Assembly (NCBI GenBank): GCA_030670795.1
Contig: DAOVAY010000003.1
Span: 1 to 42,267 of the forward strand
Reading direction: 5' to 3'
Source of the DNA: Methanobacteriota archaeon
Lineage (GTDB): Archaea; Thermoplasmatota; Thermoplasmata; SG8-5
Length of the DNA stretch: 42,267 nt
Within the stretch, counting starts at the first letter, position 1, and each line of letters begins with the position of its first letter. Positions 16,310 to 27,800 of this stretch are shown here, in pieces. Below the pieces are notes generated by a model, which ran no database searches, was not told where the DNA came from, and saw only the letters and a program-made list of their open reading frames with translations. The translations under genes were made by a program, and so were the position numbers.

Positions 16310-19300
16310 TCAGTAGTTAATCACAGTCCAAACTGTATCAGCCGTGACCTGTATCCAGAAACCTTCCTCGTTATTGGAAATGATGTCGCTTGCTGGCAAT
16401 CTAATCCCATATGGTTCGTTATAATCGAATTTTGTCAATGAACCGGGCACGTAATTCGGACAATTAGCAATGAGATCCAACTCTATGTCATCCGTGTTCT
16501 TGTTCCTCTCAGCATATGGATAAGTTACAAGATTCCAACCCGCATAACAGTCAATGCTCATATTTGCCACATAGCCGGCTGTGCATAATCTAGTGGATGT
16601 ATCAATCTCCAGCCAGAAACCCATTTCATTAGTTATATCTGTGAGGTCGTTAAGGCTATCTGGCCTGCCTGTCCTGTTCGATAACCACTTTTGATTTACC
16701 GCGTCCCAGGCCATTACGCAAAAACCCGGAAGCCCCAACCCTTGCACAACATGGTCTATTGAGGTGGAACTCTGTACTAAAGCGGAACCCACCAGCCACC
16801 AGTGGCTAGGATTAGCCGCAAAAGCCATAGTTCTACTGAATTTGGCTGCCTGGATTAATGTTCTTGTTTCATGCCCAGCTACATCGTATGTCCTAATTTG
16901 GTAGCAGTATGAACCTGAATTGTTTGCTCCTCTATTGAGGTGTGTGTAGTTGGTTGTGTTTGTTGGGATAATTGCACTATCCAGCCATGAGTACAAAGTG
17001 TCCCCGGCTGGATCCCAACCACTCGTTCTGTACCAAATCTCATAGTGGTCCACGTCGTTAAGGCCGCCGCCATCATCTGCACTTAGATTCCAATATATTG
17101 TCACATCATTCGCGCCAGTGAGTTCCGCATGGGGATTGGTCGCCGGTTTGGGCAGAGTGGAATCTATACTAAAACTGGAATTACAAAGATCAAAATAAGT
17201 CAACGCGGATGGGTTTGTAACATTGATCCTGATATAACAGTTGTCTGAATCCACCAAGGGTAAAGGATTCCAGTTATAAAAACACGGATTTGAAACATAA
17301 CCAGATGATCCCGTGACAATTGTATTCCATGGTCCCCCAGAACCGGTGGTTGAATAGTAGATGTCAACTACAAGTTCATCTAAGGAGTAGCCAAAATCAC
17401 CCATCTCCCATGATATATCTTCGCTACCTCCTCCCATCCATATTTCCCCACCGTTTGGGGTAATTACTTCTACCCAGGGCATTAATGGAGTGTAATCAAC
17501 ATAGAAAGTGAGATTCTTAGCCTGACCCCAATTTCCTTCACTATCTTGTCCCCTGACCCAAATCGTGTACCAAGTGTAAAGTGTAAGACCGCTTGTATCT
17601 ATTGTAGCTGCGACTGACTCAATTTGCGAATTGAATAAACCGTCCGACGGAATCATTGGTATACCCGGCCAACTTGGTGGGTCAAAAGAATATTCGGCTG
17701 CTTGAATGTCATGGAATCCTGTATAAGTATCATCAATTGTTGCTGTCAACTGCGCAGGACTGGGAGTGTAAACAGGATCAGGCGTAATCCCGATATTGTA
17801 CACTTCAGGACCCTCAATGTCTGCAACCGAATTGGGATCAATCTGCCTCTGGCAATCATCAATGTTATAGACAGCCATCCAGATATCCTTATTCCTTGGT
17901 TCATATTGTGCGGCAAAAACATGATAAATGGAATCTCCGAGTGCCGCAAAGGTTGGGTGTTCCTTGCCTAAAGAATCGGCCGTCACCTTGAACAAACCAT
18001 CTGATGCGAATCCGTTAACCGTGTACTGGCTGTGTATGTTGGGAACAGGATTCGGATTTTCTCCAGCGCCACCTGTCGGTTCTTCCTCCCTGGTGAGCCA
18101 GTTACTACCATCGCTGGGAATGTATGCGCCCATTATAAGCGGTCTGCCGGTTGCATAGCCATTTTGAGACGCACTGGTTCCAAATGGGCCGGTAGAGCCG
18201 CTCCATGTACTGCCTGTATTATCAGAATGGGCTTCGTAAAGTGTGAACGGCGGGTCTGGTGGGTCCTGAGTTGTGTAGAGTTTGGCTACGTAAAGCCTGT
18301 TGTTGCTGGTTCCCTCATCGCTCGACCATATTGCTGGGAATACATCGTTCCAGTTAGTATTGAGCTGCGAAATTGCTTGTTGAGCATCCCAAGAACCCCC
18401 CCCATTGTAATTGGTCAGGTAGATTTGCCTTCTGACAGCCCCGCCCTCGCTCCGGTAGTTCACCATGAACACGTCCCCATTCTGGTCGGTGGTCATCTCC
18501 TGGAAGAAGTCGGGATTTGAGGTCGCGGCTGGTTTCGTGGCTCCCCAACCCACCCATGAGGCACCGCCGGTTGTTGAGTACACGTCGTAGATGTCTATCA
18601 CGTTAGAACTTCCGATACACTCTACCGTGACTATCAACTCCTCGCTTCCTGTTCCCCCCATGTAAATCGCGGCGGCTATTCGCCTGTGGCTATTATTAGG
18701 ATCTGGTCCAGCATTAGTAGCTACGACCTGTTGTTCTGTCCAAGTATTGTATGGCGGGTCAGCATACGCGCAATAGACATATGAAGGATAACCTCCAGCA
18801 AAGGGATCCGAACCGTGCCAGATTATCAGCACCCTGTCCGGATAGTTAGTACTGTTATGAGGATAAACTAAAATTTTTGGGTCCTGTGGAGCATCGTGTT
18901 GAGTGCTGGCTTGCCTCTCTGTCCAAGTATATCCATAATCTGTTGAGAATCTGAGATACACGTGCGGACCATTGGCATCGTATTTTAGATAGCTTATGAA
19001 AAGGTAATCATCAATGCCATCGTTATGTGTGGCTATTGTTGGCGAACATTCGACGCTAATTGAATCTGTACACCGGATTTTCTTCGGCACAGCAAACTCC
19101 TGCACGTCACACGTAATCTCTATCTTGTCTTGAGCTGGAGGTGTAGCAGGGTCGTTTTGTGAAATGGCCAAAAAATCGAATCTATATGCCTTGGGTGTAA
19201 CAGTTATATCTAATTCGATTAGTACAGTCACATCGGCGTCTTCGTTGGATTCCAAGTCGATCAAGTTTGTGGGAATGTAGATCACCGTAAAACCCGCTGG

Positions 19301-21817
19301 GAGATTGGAGTCGGTTAAGGCAATGGTGTCGTTTTGGTTGCCAAAGTTCAATATATTGTACCTGAATGTGGTCGAACCGCCTGAAACACACGTGAAGGTG
19401 GTGTTAAACTCCGGAGTCATCTCTACTTTATAATCCCTCTCAGGTCCGAAGTCTCCGGAGATAATAATGGCGAAGGGGGTGTTACCATTCGGTGTGTTTT
19501 CACCGTTGACCTCTATGGTCCATAAACCCGCCTCTGGTTCTTCGATGAGGACACGCTCCACGAGCATATCATCATCGTCCGTAAAACCCGGTAGAGACCA
19601 TTGACTAAGTGGGAGAAAATTGTTACCATTGTACACTGTTGCGTTTGGGGATGTTACAATAAGGTCCAGGTCGTTACTCAACCTACCGTTGTTGCCTGCC
19701 GTGTCCAACGTAACTAACGTGACCTTTAACGGAACCCTGTTTGATTGAATATTAGTGTTTAAAAATCCATCTGATACCGCGTCCCATGTATTGCCAGCCG
19801 ATATACCTGTTCGATGGTCGTAATATTGTACAGTGGCCGGTGCATCCGGGAAGAGAGATTCCTTAACGTTGACCCTGCCCCAACCCTGGTCGTTGCTTGG
19901 GTAACCATAACCCATGTCCACCCCACCATGAATCAAGGACGCCTTCATCAGAATGCCAGATGGTGTTATGCCTTCCATGTCGGTGTAATATTGCCTTATC
20001 AGCGCACATATGCCAGCAGCGCAGGCGCAAGACACAGAGGTCCAAGTCATGTCAGGCACATAATCGTGGTTGACAAGCTTGGATGCATCCATGTATATCC
20101 CAGGTTGATAAATATCCTCTGGCAGGTTTGGATGGTTATATGGGTCAGGACCGCCAGGATTGTACTGATAGGCTGTTGCTGTCAACGACACTACAATTTC
20201 TCCTGGAGCTACAATGTCCGGCTCATATCTATTGGGTGGAGCTGCTGGGAAAGGACCTCGGCTACTTCTCTCAGTAACAAGAGTTGGATCAGATAGGAAT
20301 TTGTACGCGGGTCTGTAGTTACCGGATGCCCCCACGGTCATGTCATTCTTTGCAGAAGCCGGAGGACCAATTGTGTTTGAGCTTGGGCCTGCAGGTCCAG
20401 CAGCACAGAAAACAAGGTTGTCTCTATTGCTCCACATGAACTGGTCTGCATCGACCGCTGTTTGGGCATAGCCGGAGCCGCCGCCCCAGCTGTTGGAATG
20501 GATTCGAGCTCCATCTGCACTCTCGGTCTGCCAACAGGCGGGTGTAACAGGACACATTCCGCCATTCTGGACATTGTCACCAGCTGCATTGAAAGATATC
20601 AGAGCTTCTGGTGCCATGCCTGCAAACACATGGTCACCGCCATATACATGATCGGTGGTATCCATACCATAGTGGGTTTCTGCGCAATAGCCGTTTCCTG
20701 CAATGATTCCGACCATATGTGTACCATGAGCATGCAATCTGTCATGTAAGTTCGCAGAGCAGCCTCCACTTCTGTGAATACCTACAAATCTGTCACCAAG
20801 CGGTCCGTTGAATAGATCAAAGTGACCGCTGCTAGCACTACCAGTATCGAAGCCAGTGTCAGTGATTCCAACGACCTGACCGTATCCCGTCAGCCCACCC
20901 CAGGTGTTGGTTGGTACGTCTATACCCGACGTCTCCTTATACCAAGCCAGATTTGCTGCGGTGCAGTACTCTGTGGCTGCTTGGTCGCACATTACATGAG
21001 GTTGTACATACTTGGCAACCACGCTAACTTCCTCAATGCTGGCAAGCTCTGGAAGAAGAGAAGTGTCTATTAATATACGTGCCTGGCTGTCATATTCAAT
21101 CTTGGGATTAAGGTGCTCTAATATTGCACCCAATGATTTGATTTGGGCGATCACGTTGTAGAAATCCTCGTTCTTGAATACGTCAACGTTGACGGTGTCG
21201 ACGGCCTCGAACTCAGATAAATCATGTGCAAATTTGTATGCTGGTTGATATTGTCCAACCCAGTTAATGAAGGGTAAATCTCCCACATTATTCTTCGTGG
21301 TTTCGTCCATTTTAATAATGTAGGCATGGTTGCTCCAATAATGGTCCGTGTTTATGGCACCGAGGTCTTCGAGCTGGGCCTTCCACTCCTGAATTATCGG
21401 TCCGATGAACTGTACTATGTAATAATCACTCGTAGCTGTTAGTTTCTCTGAGAGCGCGGGCTCACCGTTTTTTGTGTTAAAACTTATGGTCGGGAAGAGT
21501 ACGTTTGTGTCCACCATCTCAACCTCGTAACCGGCGCCCACAAGCATCTCTGCCTGTCTCTCTGTCAATTTGCTCAATGTGAAATATCCATAGTCTTCGG
21601 TTATGTCCAATGCGGAATTGTGGAGATCGTAAATCATACAGTCATCGAAGGTTTTGACTATGTAATATTCTTGCTGAGCGTCAGTCATTGAGGATACAGG
21701 CTTTGAATAAATTACACCCACTGGCAGCGTCATGATAATTGTTAGAATAAATACCCACAAGGTTCTATATTTGCTGCCCAAGCTCTTCCTCCTGTTCTTG
21801 GAATATATCGTTTTCAT
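16310..21817 (-). CDS. Giant secreted subtilase (S8) with sialidase-like region and C-terminal GWNL module
   Basis: Secreted protein of 1835 residues. A signal/TM segment lies at about 18-37, followed by a propeptide-like region to about 290. The S8 domain (about 300-655) has Asp320 in ITDTG, His364 in HGTHMVG and Ser594 in TWTSVSCACAAG. Two hallmarks differ from the family: the oxyanion-hole Asn of AAGN is Pro (CAAGPAG, near 471-477), and the Pro of the GTSMAxP motif is Ala with two Cys nearby. Activity is therefore uncertain. A P-domain-like beta domain follows (about 660-790), then a CARDB-like domain, a sialidase/BNR-type region (about 900-1290, with repeated YPDRVLIIWHGSD- and SSDEG-like strands), Fn3-like domains, and a terminal GWNL module that ends in WTVINY. 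A TATA at 21838-21853 implies a nearly leaderless mRNA. Confidence 0.85.
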   Translation of the reverse strand: MKTIYSKNRRKSLGSKYRTLWVFILTIIMTLPVGVIYSKPVSSMTDAQQEYYIVKTFDDCMIYDLHNSALDITEDYGYFTLSKLTERQAEMLVGAGYEVEMVDTNVLFPTISFNTKNGEPALSEKLTATSDYYIVQFIGPIIQEWKAQLEDLGAINTDHYWSNHAYIIKMDETTKNNVGDLPFINWVGQYQPAYKFAHDLSEFEAVDTVNVDVFKNEDFYNVIAQIKSLGAILEHLNPKIEYDSQARILIDTSLLPELASIEEVSVVAKYVQPHVMCDQAATEYCTAANLAWYKETSGIDVPTNTWGGLTGYGQVVGITDTGFDTGSASSGHFDLFNGPLGDRFVGIHRSGGCSANLHDRLHAHGTHMVGIIAGNGYCAETHYGMDTTDHVYGGDHVFAGMAPEALISFNAAGDNVQNGGMCPVTPACWQTESADGARIHSNSWGGGSGYAQTAVDADQFMWSNRDNLVFCAAGPAGPSSNTIGPPASAKNDMTVGASGNYRPAYKFLSDPTLVTERSSRGPFPAAPPNRYEPDIVAPGEIVVSLTATAYQYNPGGPDPYNHPNLPEDIYQPGIYMDASKLVNHDYVPDMTWTSVSCACAAGICALIRQYYTDMEGITPSGILMKASLIHGGVDMGYGYPSNDQGWGRVNVKESLFPDAPATVQYYDHRTGISAGNTWDAVSDGFLNTNIQSNRVPLKVTLVTLDTAGNNGRLSNDLDLIVTSPNATVYNGNNFLPLSQWSLPGFTDDDDMLVERVLIEEPEAGLWTIEVNGENTPNGNTPFAIIISGDFGPERDYKVEMTPEFNTTFTCVSGGSTTFRYNILNFGNQNDTIALTDSNLPAGFTVIYIPTNLIDLESNEDADVTVLIELDITVTPKAYRFDFLAISQNDPATPPAQDKIEITCDVQEFAVPKKIRCTDSISVECSPTIATHNDGIDDYLFISYLKYDANGPHVYLRFSTDYGYTWTERQASTQHDAPQDPKILVYPHNSTNYPDRVLIIWHGSDPFAGGYPSYVYCAYADPPYNTWTEQQVVATNAGPDPNNSHRRIAAAIYMGGTGSEELIVTVECIGSSNVIDIYDVYSTTGGASWVGWGATKPAATSNPDFFQEMTTDQNGDVFMVNYRSEGGAVRRQIYLTNYNGGGSWDAQQAISQLNTNWNDVFPAIWSSDEGTSNNRLYVAKLYTTQDPPDPPFTLYEAHSDNTGSTWSGSTGPFGTSASQNGYATGRPLIMGAYIPSDGSNWLTREEEPTGGAGENPNPVPNIHSQYTVNGFASDGLFKVTADSLGKEHPTFAALGDSIYHVFAAQYEPRNKDIWMAVYNIDDCQRQIDPNSVADIEGPEVYNIGITPDPVYTPSPAQLTATIDDTYTGFHDIQAAEYSFDPPSWPGIPMIPSDGLFNSQIESVAATIDTSGLTLYTWYTIWVRGQDSEGNWGQAKNLTFYVDYTPLMPWVEVITPNGGEIWMGGGSEDISWEMGDFGYSLDELVVDIYYSTTGSGGPWNTIVTGSSGYVSNPCFYNWNPLPLVDSDNCYIRINVTNPSALTYFDLCNSSFSIDSTLPKPATNPHAELTGANDVTIYWNLSADDGGGLNDVDHYEIWYRTSGWDPAGDTLYSWLDSAIIPTNTTNYTHLNRGANNSGSYCYQIRTYDVAGHETRTLIQAAKFSRTMAFAANPSHWWLVGSALVQSSTSIDHVVQGLGLPGFCVMAWDAVNQKWLSNRTGRPDSLNDLTDITNEMGFWLEIDTSTRLCTAGYVANMSIDCYAGWNLVTYPYAERNKNTDDIELDLIANCPNYVPGSLTKFDYNEPYGIRLPASDIISNNEEGFWIQVTADTVWTVINY

Positions 21818-21837
21818 GTCTTAAAAGGGTTTCGACA

Positions 21838-21853
21838 TTATTAATATTAAAAA
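21838..21853 (-). promoter_or_regulatory. TATA box of the subtilase gene
   Basis: The minus-strand sequence TTTTTAATATTAATAA is centred near 21845, about 28 nt upstream of the ATG. No ribosome-binding site is visible between them, so translation is probably leaderless. Confidence 0.45.
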
Positions 21854-21864
21854 GTTAGAAAATC

Positions 21865-24800
21865 TCACCAATCTATTACCCAAACTGTATCCGCGGGAAC
21901 GTGCACCCAGTATGCCTCTCCCGGCTTCATGATATAACTCGAGGGCAATTCTACGAGATGGTACGCGGCTGCCGGATCAAAGCCTTCGACCGCATCCGCG
22001 CTGGTGCCCCAGAGGGCGGTTCCCATTTTTACAGTATCATTCAATGTCGGATATCCGACCAGGTTCCAGCCGGCGACCAGGTTGATGGCGGTGATCTCCG
22101 GAGTGCCCGAAACCCAGAGAGTGCAATTCTCTGTCACACGAATCCAAAAGCCCATTTTTTTGTCGAGCTCGGTGAGGTCGTTGAGGACGGCTGGTCTGTC
22201 AACTGAATAGGTCTTCCATGGGTCGAGAGAATCCGATGCGTTGTATGCTTGTACAGTGTCGTATGAGCCGGCTATTGAGCCGAGTACACTCTCGATGCTC
22301 TTGTTAGGGGGGTCGAACGGTATAGAAACTAGGTTCCAGCCGGTGTATAACTGAACAGTAAACGTTTGCACGCTTAGATTAATAATAAAGCTCCAGGAAT
22401 AGTCCACCCTGGCACCGTAGACGTTCTCCGCCACAATCCTGCACTGGACAACCTCGCCGTCGCTGAATCCCGGGACGTGATTATATGAGATGTTGTAACC
22501 GTCCGGCACGGGATTACTATCATAGAAGATGGTGTAACCTTGCACGTATAATCTAACAGTAGAGAGGTTAACACCTGACGTATCGGTCACCCAGACTGAA
22601 ATCGTGGGGTCCAGACCGTTGTATGGCCAGTCGGGAATCGGGAATATATTACTCACCTCGGGAGGCGTTGGATCCGTGATAAACACTTCCCAATGGGAGG
22701 TCCCCATGTCTACGTCTCTGGGGTTGTCAACGAACAGATATGGACCGAGAGACGCGGTCACGATGGTCATATTTTCATTTTTCCCGGTGCTGTTAAGCCT
22801 TGCGTCGGTGACCACCACCCACTGCACGATGCCGTCGTCGCCCACGGTCTTATCGAAAATCACTTGGCCGTTGTCCTGAACCTCTATACTGGCATTAAGT
22901 GGCGCCCCCATAACCGTCTGGGTTTTCACATGGAGGAAGTTCTGGACGGTGAGGTTGGCCGCCTTGCCCGCGAAAGACAGATTAGCCTCGGAGAAGGTAC
23001 TGTTGAGTAACAGGGGGTCGCCGTCGGACAGAACAGTGACATCAGTGGGGTTACTTTCAAAGGTCGAGTTTATGAAGCGCGGTCTGGAGCCGAAGCAATA
23101 GGCCCCCGAGCTGGTGCTGTTGCTGATGCTCGAGCTTATGACAAATGTAGGGAGGTCATATCTGATATAAAGCGTGTCCAAGCCGACTCGGCCGGTGTTT
23201 TCGAACGAAATATTTATCGGGATGTCCATAGAACCCCCACCGATGCCCGGAAGAAAGCTCTCTAATTCGCTGCGGAAAACCGAAGCGCTCAGTTTATCGC
23301 GGCTGTCAAACAGTCCGGGCCACACGAACTCGTTATCGCCGTCACATCCGATGTCCACTGTAACATTATAAGGATGTCCAATGAGTGAGAAATTCAATAC
23401 ATATACGTCGTATTTTCCATTGGTCTTATTGAGCCAGGCGATTCTGTCTTCGTAGATGACCGGGTGAGAGTCGCCGTTTGTTTTCGGTTCTATGTCTGTT
23501 TGAATCCCGGTGCTCATATCATACATACGCACGCTCCAGATGTCCTGCACCCTGTCATGGAAATAATAGACTATTCTGTTCTCATACATATGGGCGGCAA
23601 AGCTCTGCTCGACCTCGTTTGTTATTCTTTCCTCCGTACTGCCAATTTTATATTGATAAATTTCCCAGTTGCCATGCCTGTTGTCATGCCAGAGAATATA
23701 ATTCTTATAAACGGATGGCGAGTACTGGATAGGAAGGTCATTTGTGACCTGGGTTAGCTTCCATTGGCTAATATTGAACAGGAAGATGTCAGAGTGTTCC
23801 TCTCCACCAGGAGAGCCCGAGTAGGAGTACCAGACTATCTTGTCCTCGTACATCCGCGGGGATAAGTCCTCCCGGTCGCTGGTGCTCAGTCTCGAAATCT
23901 CACCACCGCTGATGTTGAACATGTAAATATCATAGTTGCCGTTTCTCTCGTCGCTCCAGGCGATGTGGTCTCCGTAGATGGCGGGTTTCCATTGCGTTGC
24001 AGGATGCTCCAGCACGCACCACTCTGTGTCGTTGGAGGCCGTGTAGGCATATATGTCCAGGTTGCCCGACCTGAGGTCTGCCCACACTATCGTATCCTCC
24101 CAGAGCTTCGGGTTCAGCTGGGCGTTCGGATGGTCTGTTATGCGCACGAGCGCGGGGTCGTTCACAAGCTGCGGGGTTTCCATGTAATTGGGCACGCCAT
24201 TACCGTTTGAATCAACAGAAAGGTTGTAGGCGTATATCTCCCAGTTACCATCCTTGTTGTCCTGCCAGACAAGCCAGTCCTTATATATCGTCTGCCCGAC
24301 CTGGAAGTGACTGTCCTCTATAACGGGTTCGTTTCTGACTTCGTTGCCCTCTATCGCCATGCCCGCGGCCTTGAGCACAGCCCTCTTCGGAAGACGAATG
24401 CCATATCCGTCATGGAAGCCGCCGTCGACCTGGGTTGCCACCTCCTTTCCGCGACCGCTTTCAAAGACCTCGATTTCCAAATCCTCCGCATCGCCCATGT
24501 TGTAGATTCCATACATATTACCGTCAATCCGGCAGTTCTCGATGTACGGTCCTGAGGAGTAGATGTAAATCCCGTAATTGTTGGACGTGATATTCGTACT
24601 GCCTATCTCCGGTGCGGAGTTTGAACAGTATATGCCGTAGGAATTGTCAGAGACTTCAGAGCCGGAAATCATTGCGTAGGAGCCAGAGCAGTATATGCCG
24701 TTGTTGGAGTTGTGAACCGCACTTGAGTCTTCGAGAAAAGGAGACGAATCCGTGAAATGGAAACCATGTGTGTTCTCCTCTGCGGTACAGCCGGTTATCC

Positions 24801-27800
24801 ATGCATTGGCTTCGGCAGTCAGTTTCAAACCCTGTATGTTGTATAAGAATTGTGTGCCTATGATGTTTGGTGTGCCGGAGATGGCATACATTCCATGTCT
24901 TCCGTTCTCGAACACGGTCGAGTTCTTGATTATTGGGCTTCCGGAGTCCGAGAATATGCCGTCGTAACAGAGAGTAATCGTAACATTTTCAATCGTGGGA
25001 GCGGAATTTTGGACGTTAATGCCAGACGATGTAAATTGCTCTAATCTGCTGTTAACCATTGTAAGAGAATCCGAGCGGACTTCTATACTTTTTAAATTTG
25101 ACAGGGCGGAGTCTTCGATGAGCCCGGATGAGTCTTCCCCGTATTTCAGCAAGAAATCGCCCGGCTGTAGAGGTGCAACGGTGCTAATCGGAGCCAGTGT
25201 CGCATTTTTAATGTTCAGGTAACCGTCAATCACGGTTACAATCGGACTTTCGTCATTGAATGTCCAGAGTGAGGAATCGACCATTTCCAAAACCGCGCCG
25301 TCTTGGACGGTTACGTCCCCCTCTGCCACTATGGTCTTATCGGTGTAAGATTCGTTCGAGGACACAATATGGTCATTGGTCCACACTATCCAGTCGCTCC
25401 CGGCATCCGAAACCGTAATAATTACATTTTCATCGGGCGATAAGGTTGTGACATTCTCCCCCACCATCGAGCCGTTATCCGTTTTGAAGGCCATCAGCTT
25501 GTGCGGGGCGTAGGTTTCTGTCCTGTTCCAGAGAATCCTCTGCTGCCTGAAGGCCAGGGCTCCGGTGGTTCCGTTGGCGTCTGTTACGTCGGACGCACAT
25601 ACCCTGCCCTCCGAGTCGAATAATGAAACTCTGGAATCGTTCACCGGTTCCAGGGTTTGGTTCAGCACCGTCACATATGCCCAGGCGCCTATGTCCACAT
25701 AACTGGATGTCATGACCGAAATGTTATTTAGATTCAAGGTGGAGTTAACTACGGCCGCGTTCGTGGCCCTCCTCAGCGTTATGTCGATGAGGTTTGATAA
25801 AGTGGAATTCACGATGACTGGATTGCACTCGTCAGCTCTTATGCCGTAGGTATTGCCTTCGATGGTGGACGAATCAATCCAGTGTATGAGGTCGCTATCC
25901 TGAAGCCATAAGCCGGTTTCTCCGTCAAGAACTTCGCAATCCAACATCTTCAGGCTTCCGCCCAGGTCGTATATGCCATACCTGCTAGACGATTGGAAGG
26001 TGCAGTTGGTCAGGTCGAGTAGTGAGTACATTGAGTAAATCCCATAACTGCAGGATTGGATGTTCAAATCAGACAGGTCAAGGGTGGAAGAGAGAGAATA
26101 AACGCCCCTTGAAGCCCCGGACACGCTCAGGTTGGATACCGCACTATTGGCCTGACCCGCATATAGGCCATAGTTCCTGATCAGAGAGAGAGAGACGTTA
26201 CTGACCTGGCCGTTACCAAATGCCAGGTTGATGCCGTTGCGCGCCCATTCTACCGTCACGTTCTCGACAACCGGCTCGCTGTTGCCGTTGATTTCGATTC
26301 CGCAGCCGTCGGAATGGGTTATGTTGACGTTCTCGACGTGAACCGAATCCGAGGATATGCCCAGCTTGACCATCCATCTGAGTTCGAGGTCTGTCAGTTC
26401 TGCGGTGCAACCGGAATCAACCTGAATGTTCACCCTGCCGGGCATGAGGGGGTCTGTAGTTCCAATCGAGTAAATGTCGGAATCGGCTAACAATAGAGAG
26501 CCGTCCATGCACAGGATTTCGAGTGACGCACTCCGATTTGAAAGGAACATGATATCGCTCTCATTGACTGATAAATTTCCTCCCCAGTCCACAAGAACGT
26601 TGTCCATGGCTATGATGCGGCTCTGGCTGTATGATTCGAAGCCCGTTATCGTATGGTATTCCGCCCATACGTGAACGTCGCTCGGGTTTACGTCTACTTC
26701 GACCTCACAACAGCCGTCCGCAGCCAAAACCGTGGAATTCTCCCCATACCACACGTTGCCTTGCTCGAGGCTGAAGCCGATCACCCTGTGGGTGCCAAAA
26801 TCAAAAGAGCCGGACGATGTGAGAAACCTCTCCCTGAAGCACAGCCCCACGACGATGCCGGAGGTGTTGGTAACGCCCACCGATGCCGGATTTCCTCCGT
26901 TGTCCAGTATGGAAACCGTGATGTTGTTCATCGGCGAACCCGTCGTATTCTTGACTGAAACATCCACGAACTGGCCCACTGATGCGTGCAATCCGAAGCT
27001 AATACTGATGCTTGACTCGTTTAGGGTAGTATTAAGAAACCCCGGGAAGGAATCGGTCACCGCCCTCAGGTCCATGGTGTTGGACAGCGTGGAATTGACA
27101 ACGAGCGGCGAGCTGGAGTAGAGGTTTAGTCCCGTGTCGGTGGATGACGATATATTGCAGGATTCGACAACCGCATCCGAGTATCTCAGATTCAACCCTT
27201 GGGCATTTGAAAGGAACCGGCTGTTGCCGATGACCGGCGAAGCCGAATAAATGTAAACGCCGCTCGAGGTGCTGTTGGAAATCGTGTTGTTATCGAAAAC
27301 GCAATCCACCAGGTACATTTCCACGCCCAGATAATTGCCCTGGAAGGTGCAATTTCTCACCACCGCCCCGTCCTTTCTCAACGAGAGAGCATAATAGTTA
27401 TCCGTGAAGTCCATGCCCTCGAAGCTGGCATCCTGGGTCCGCACGGTTATGCCCTTGTACGAAGAGCTGAAACCGCAATCGGTTACAATGCTGTTGTTCA
27501 ATCCCAGGGTCGAACCATCGAAGGCCTCGAAGCGGTAGGAAAAACCCGACTCGTTGGAACACATCAGGCTGGCGTCATCGGGGGTTAGGGGATTACCATC
27601 AAGATCCACCATGTTGAATCCCCCGTATACGTCTATCCAGTGCTCTCCGTTCTCGCTTAGGTTGAGCATCAGGGTGGAGTTGACCAATGTCAGGCTGCCG
27701 GAGGCCAGCACGGTGAGATTTCCTTCCAGGTATATGGTGGCATTTGCATAACTCTCGTCCGTGGACACGTTCCAGTCGCTTAAAAGGGTAAAGGAACCTT

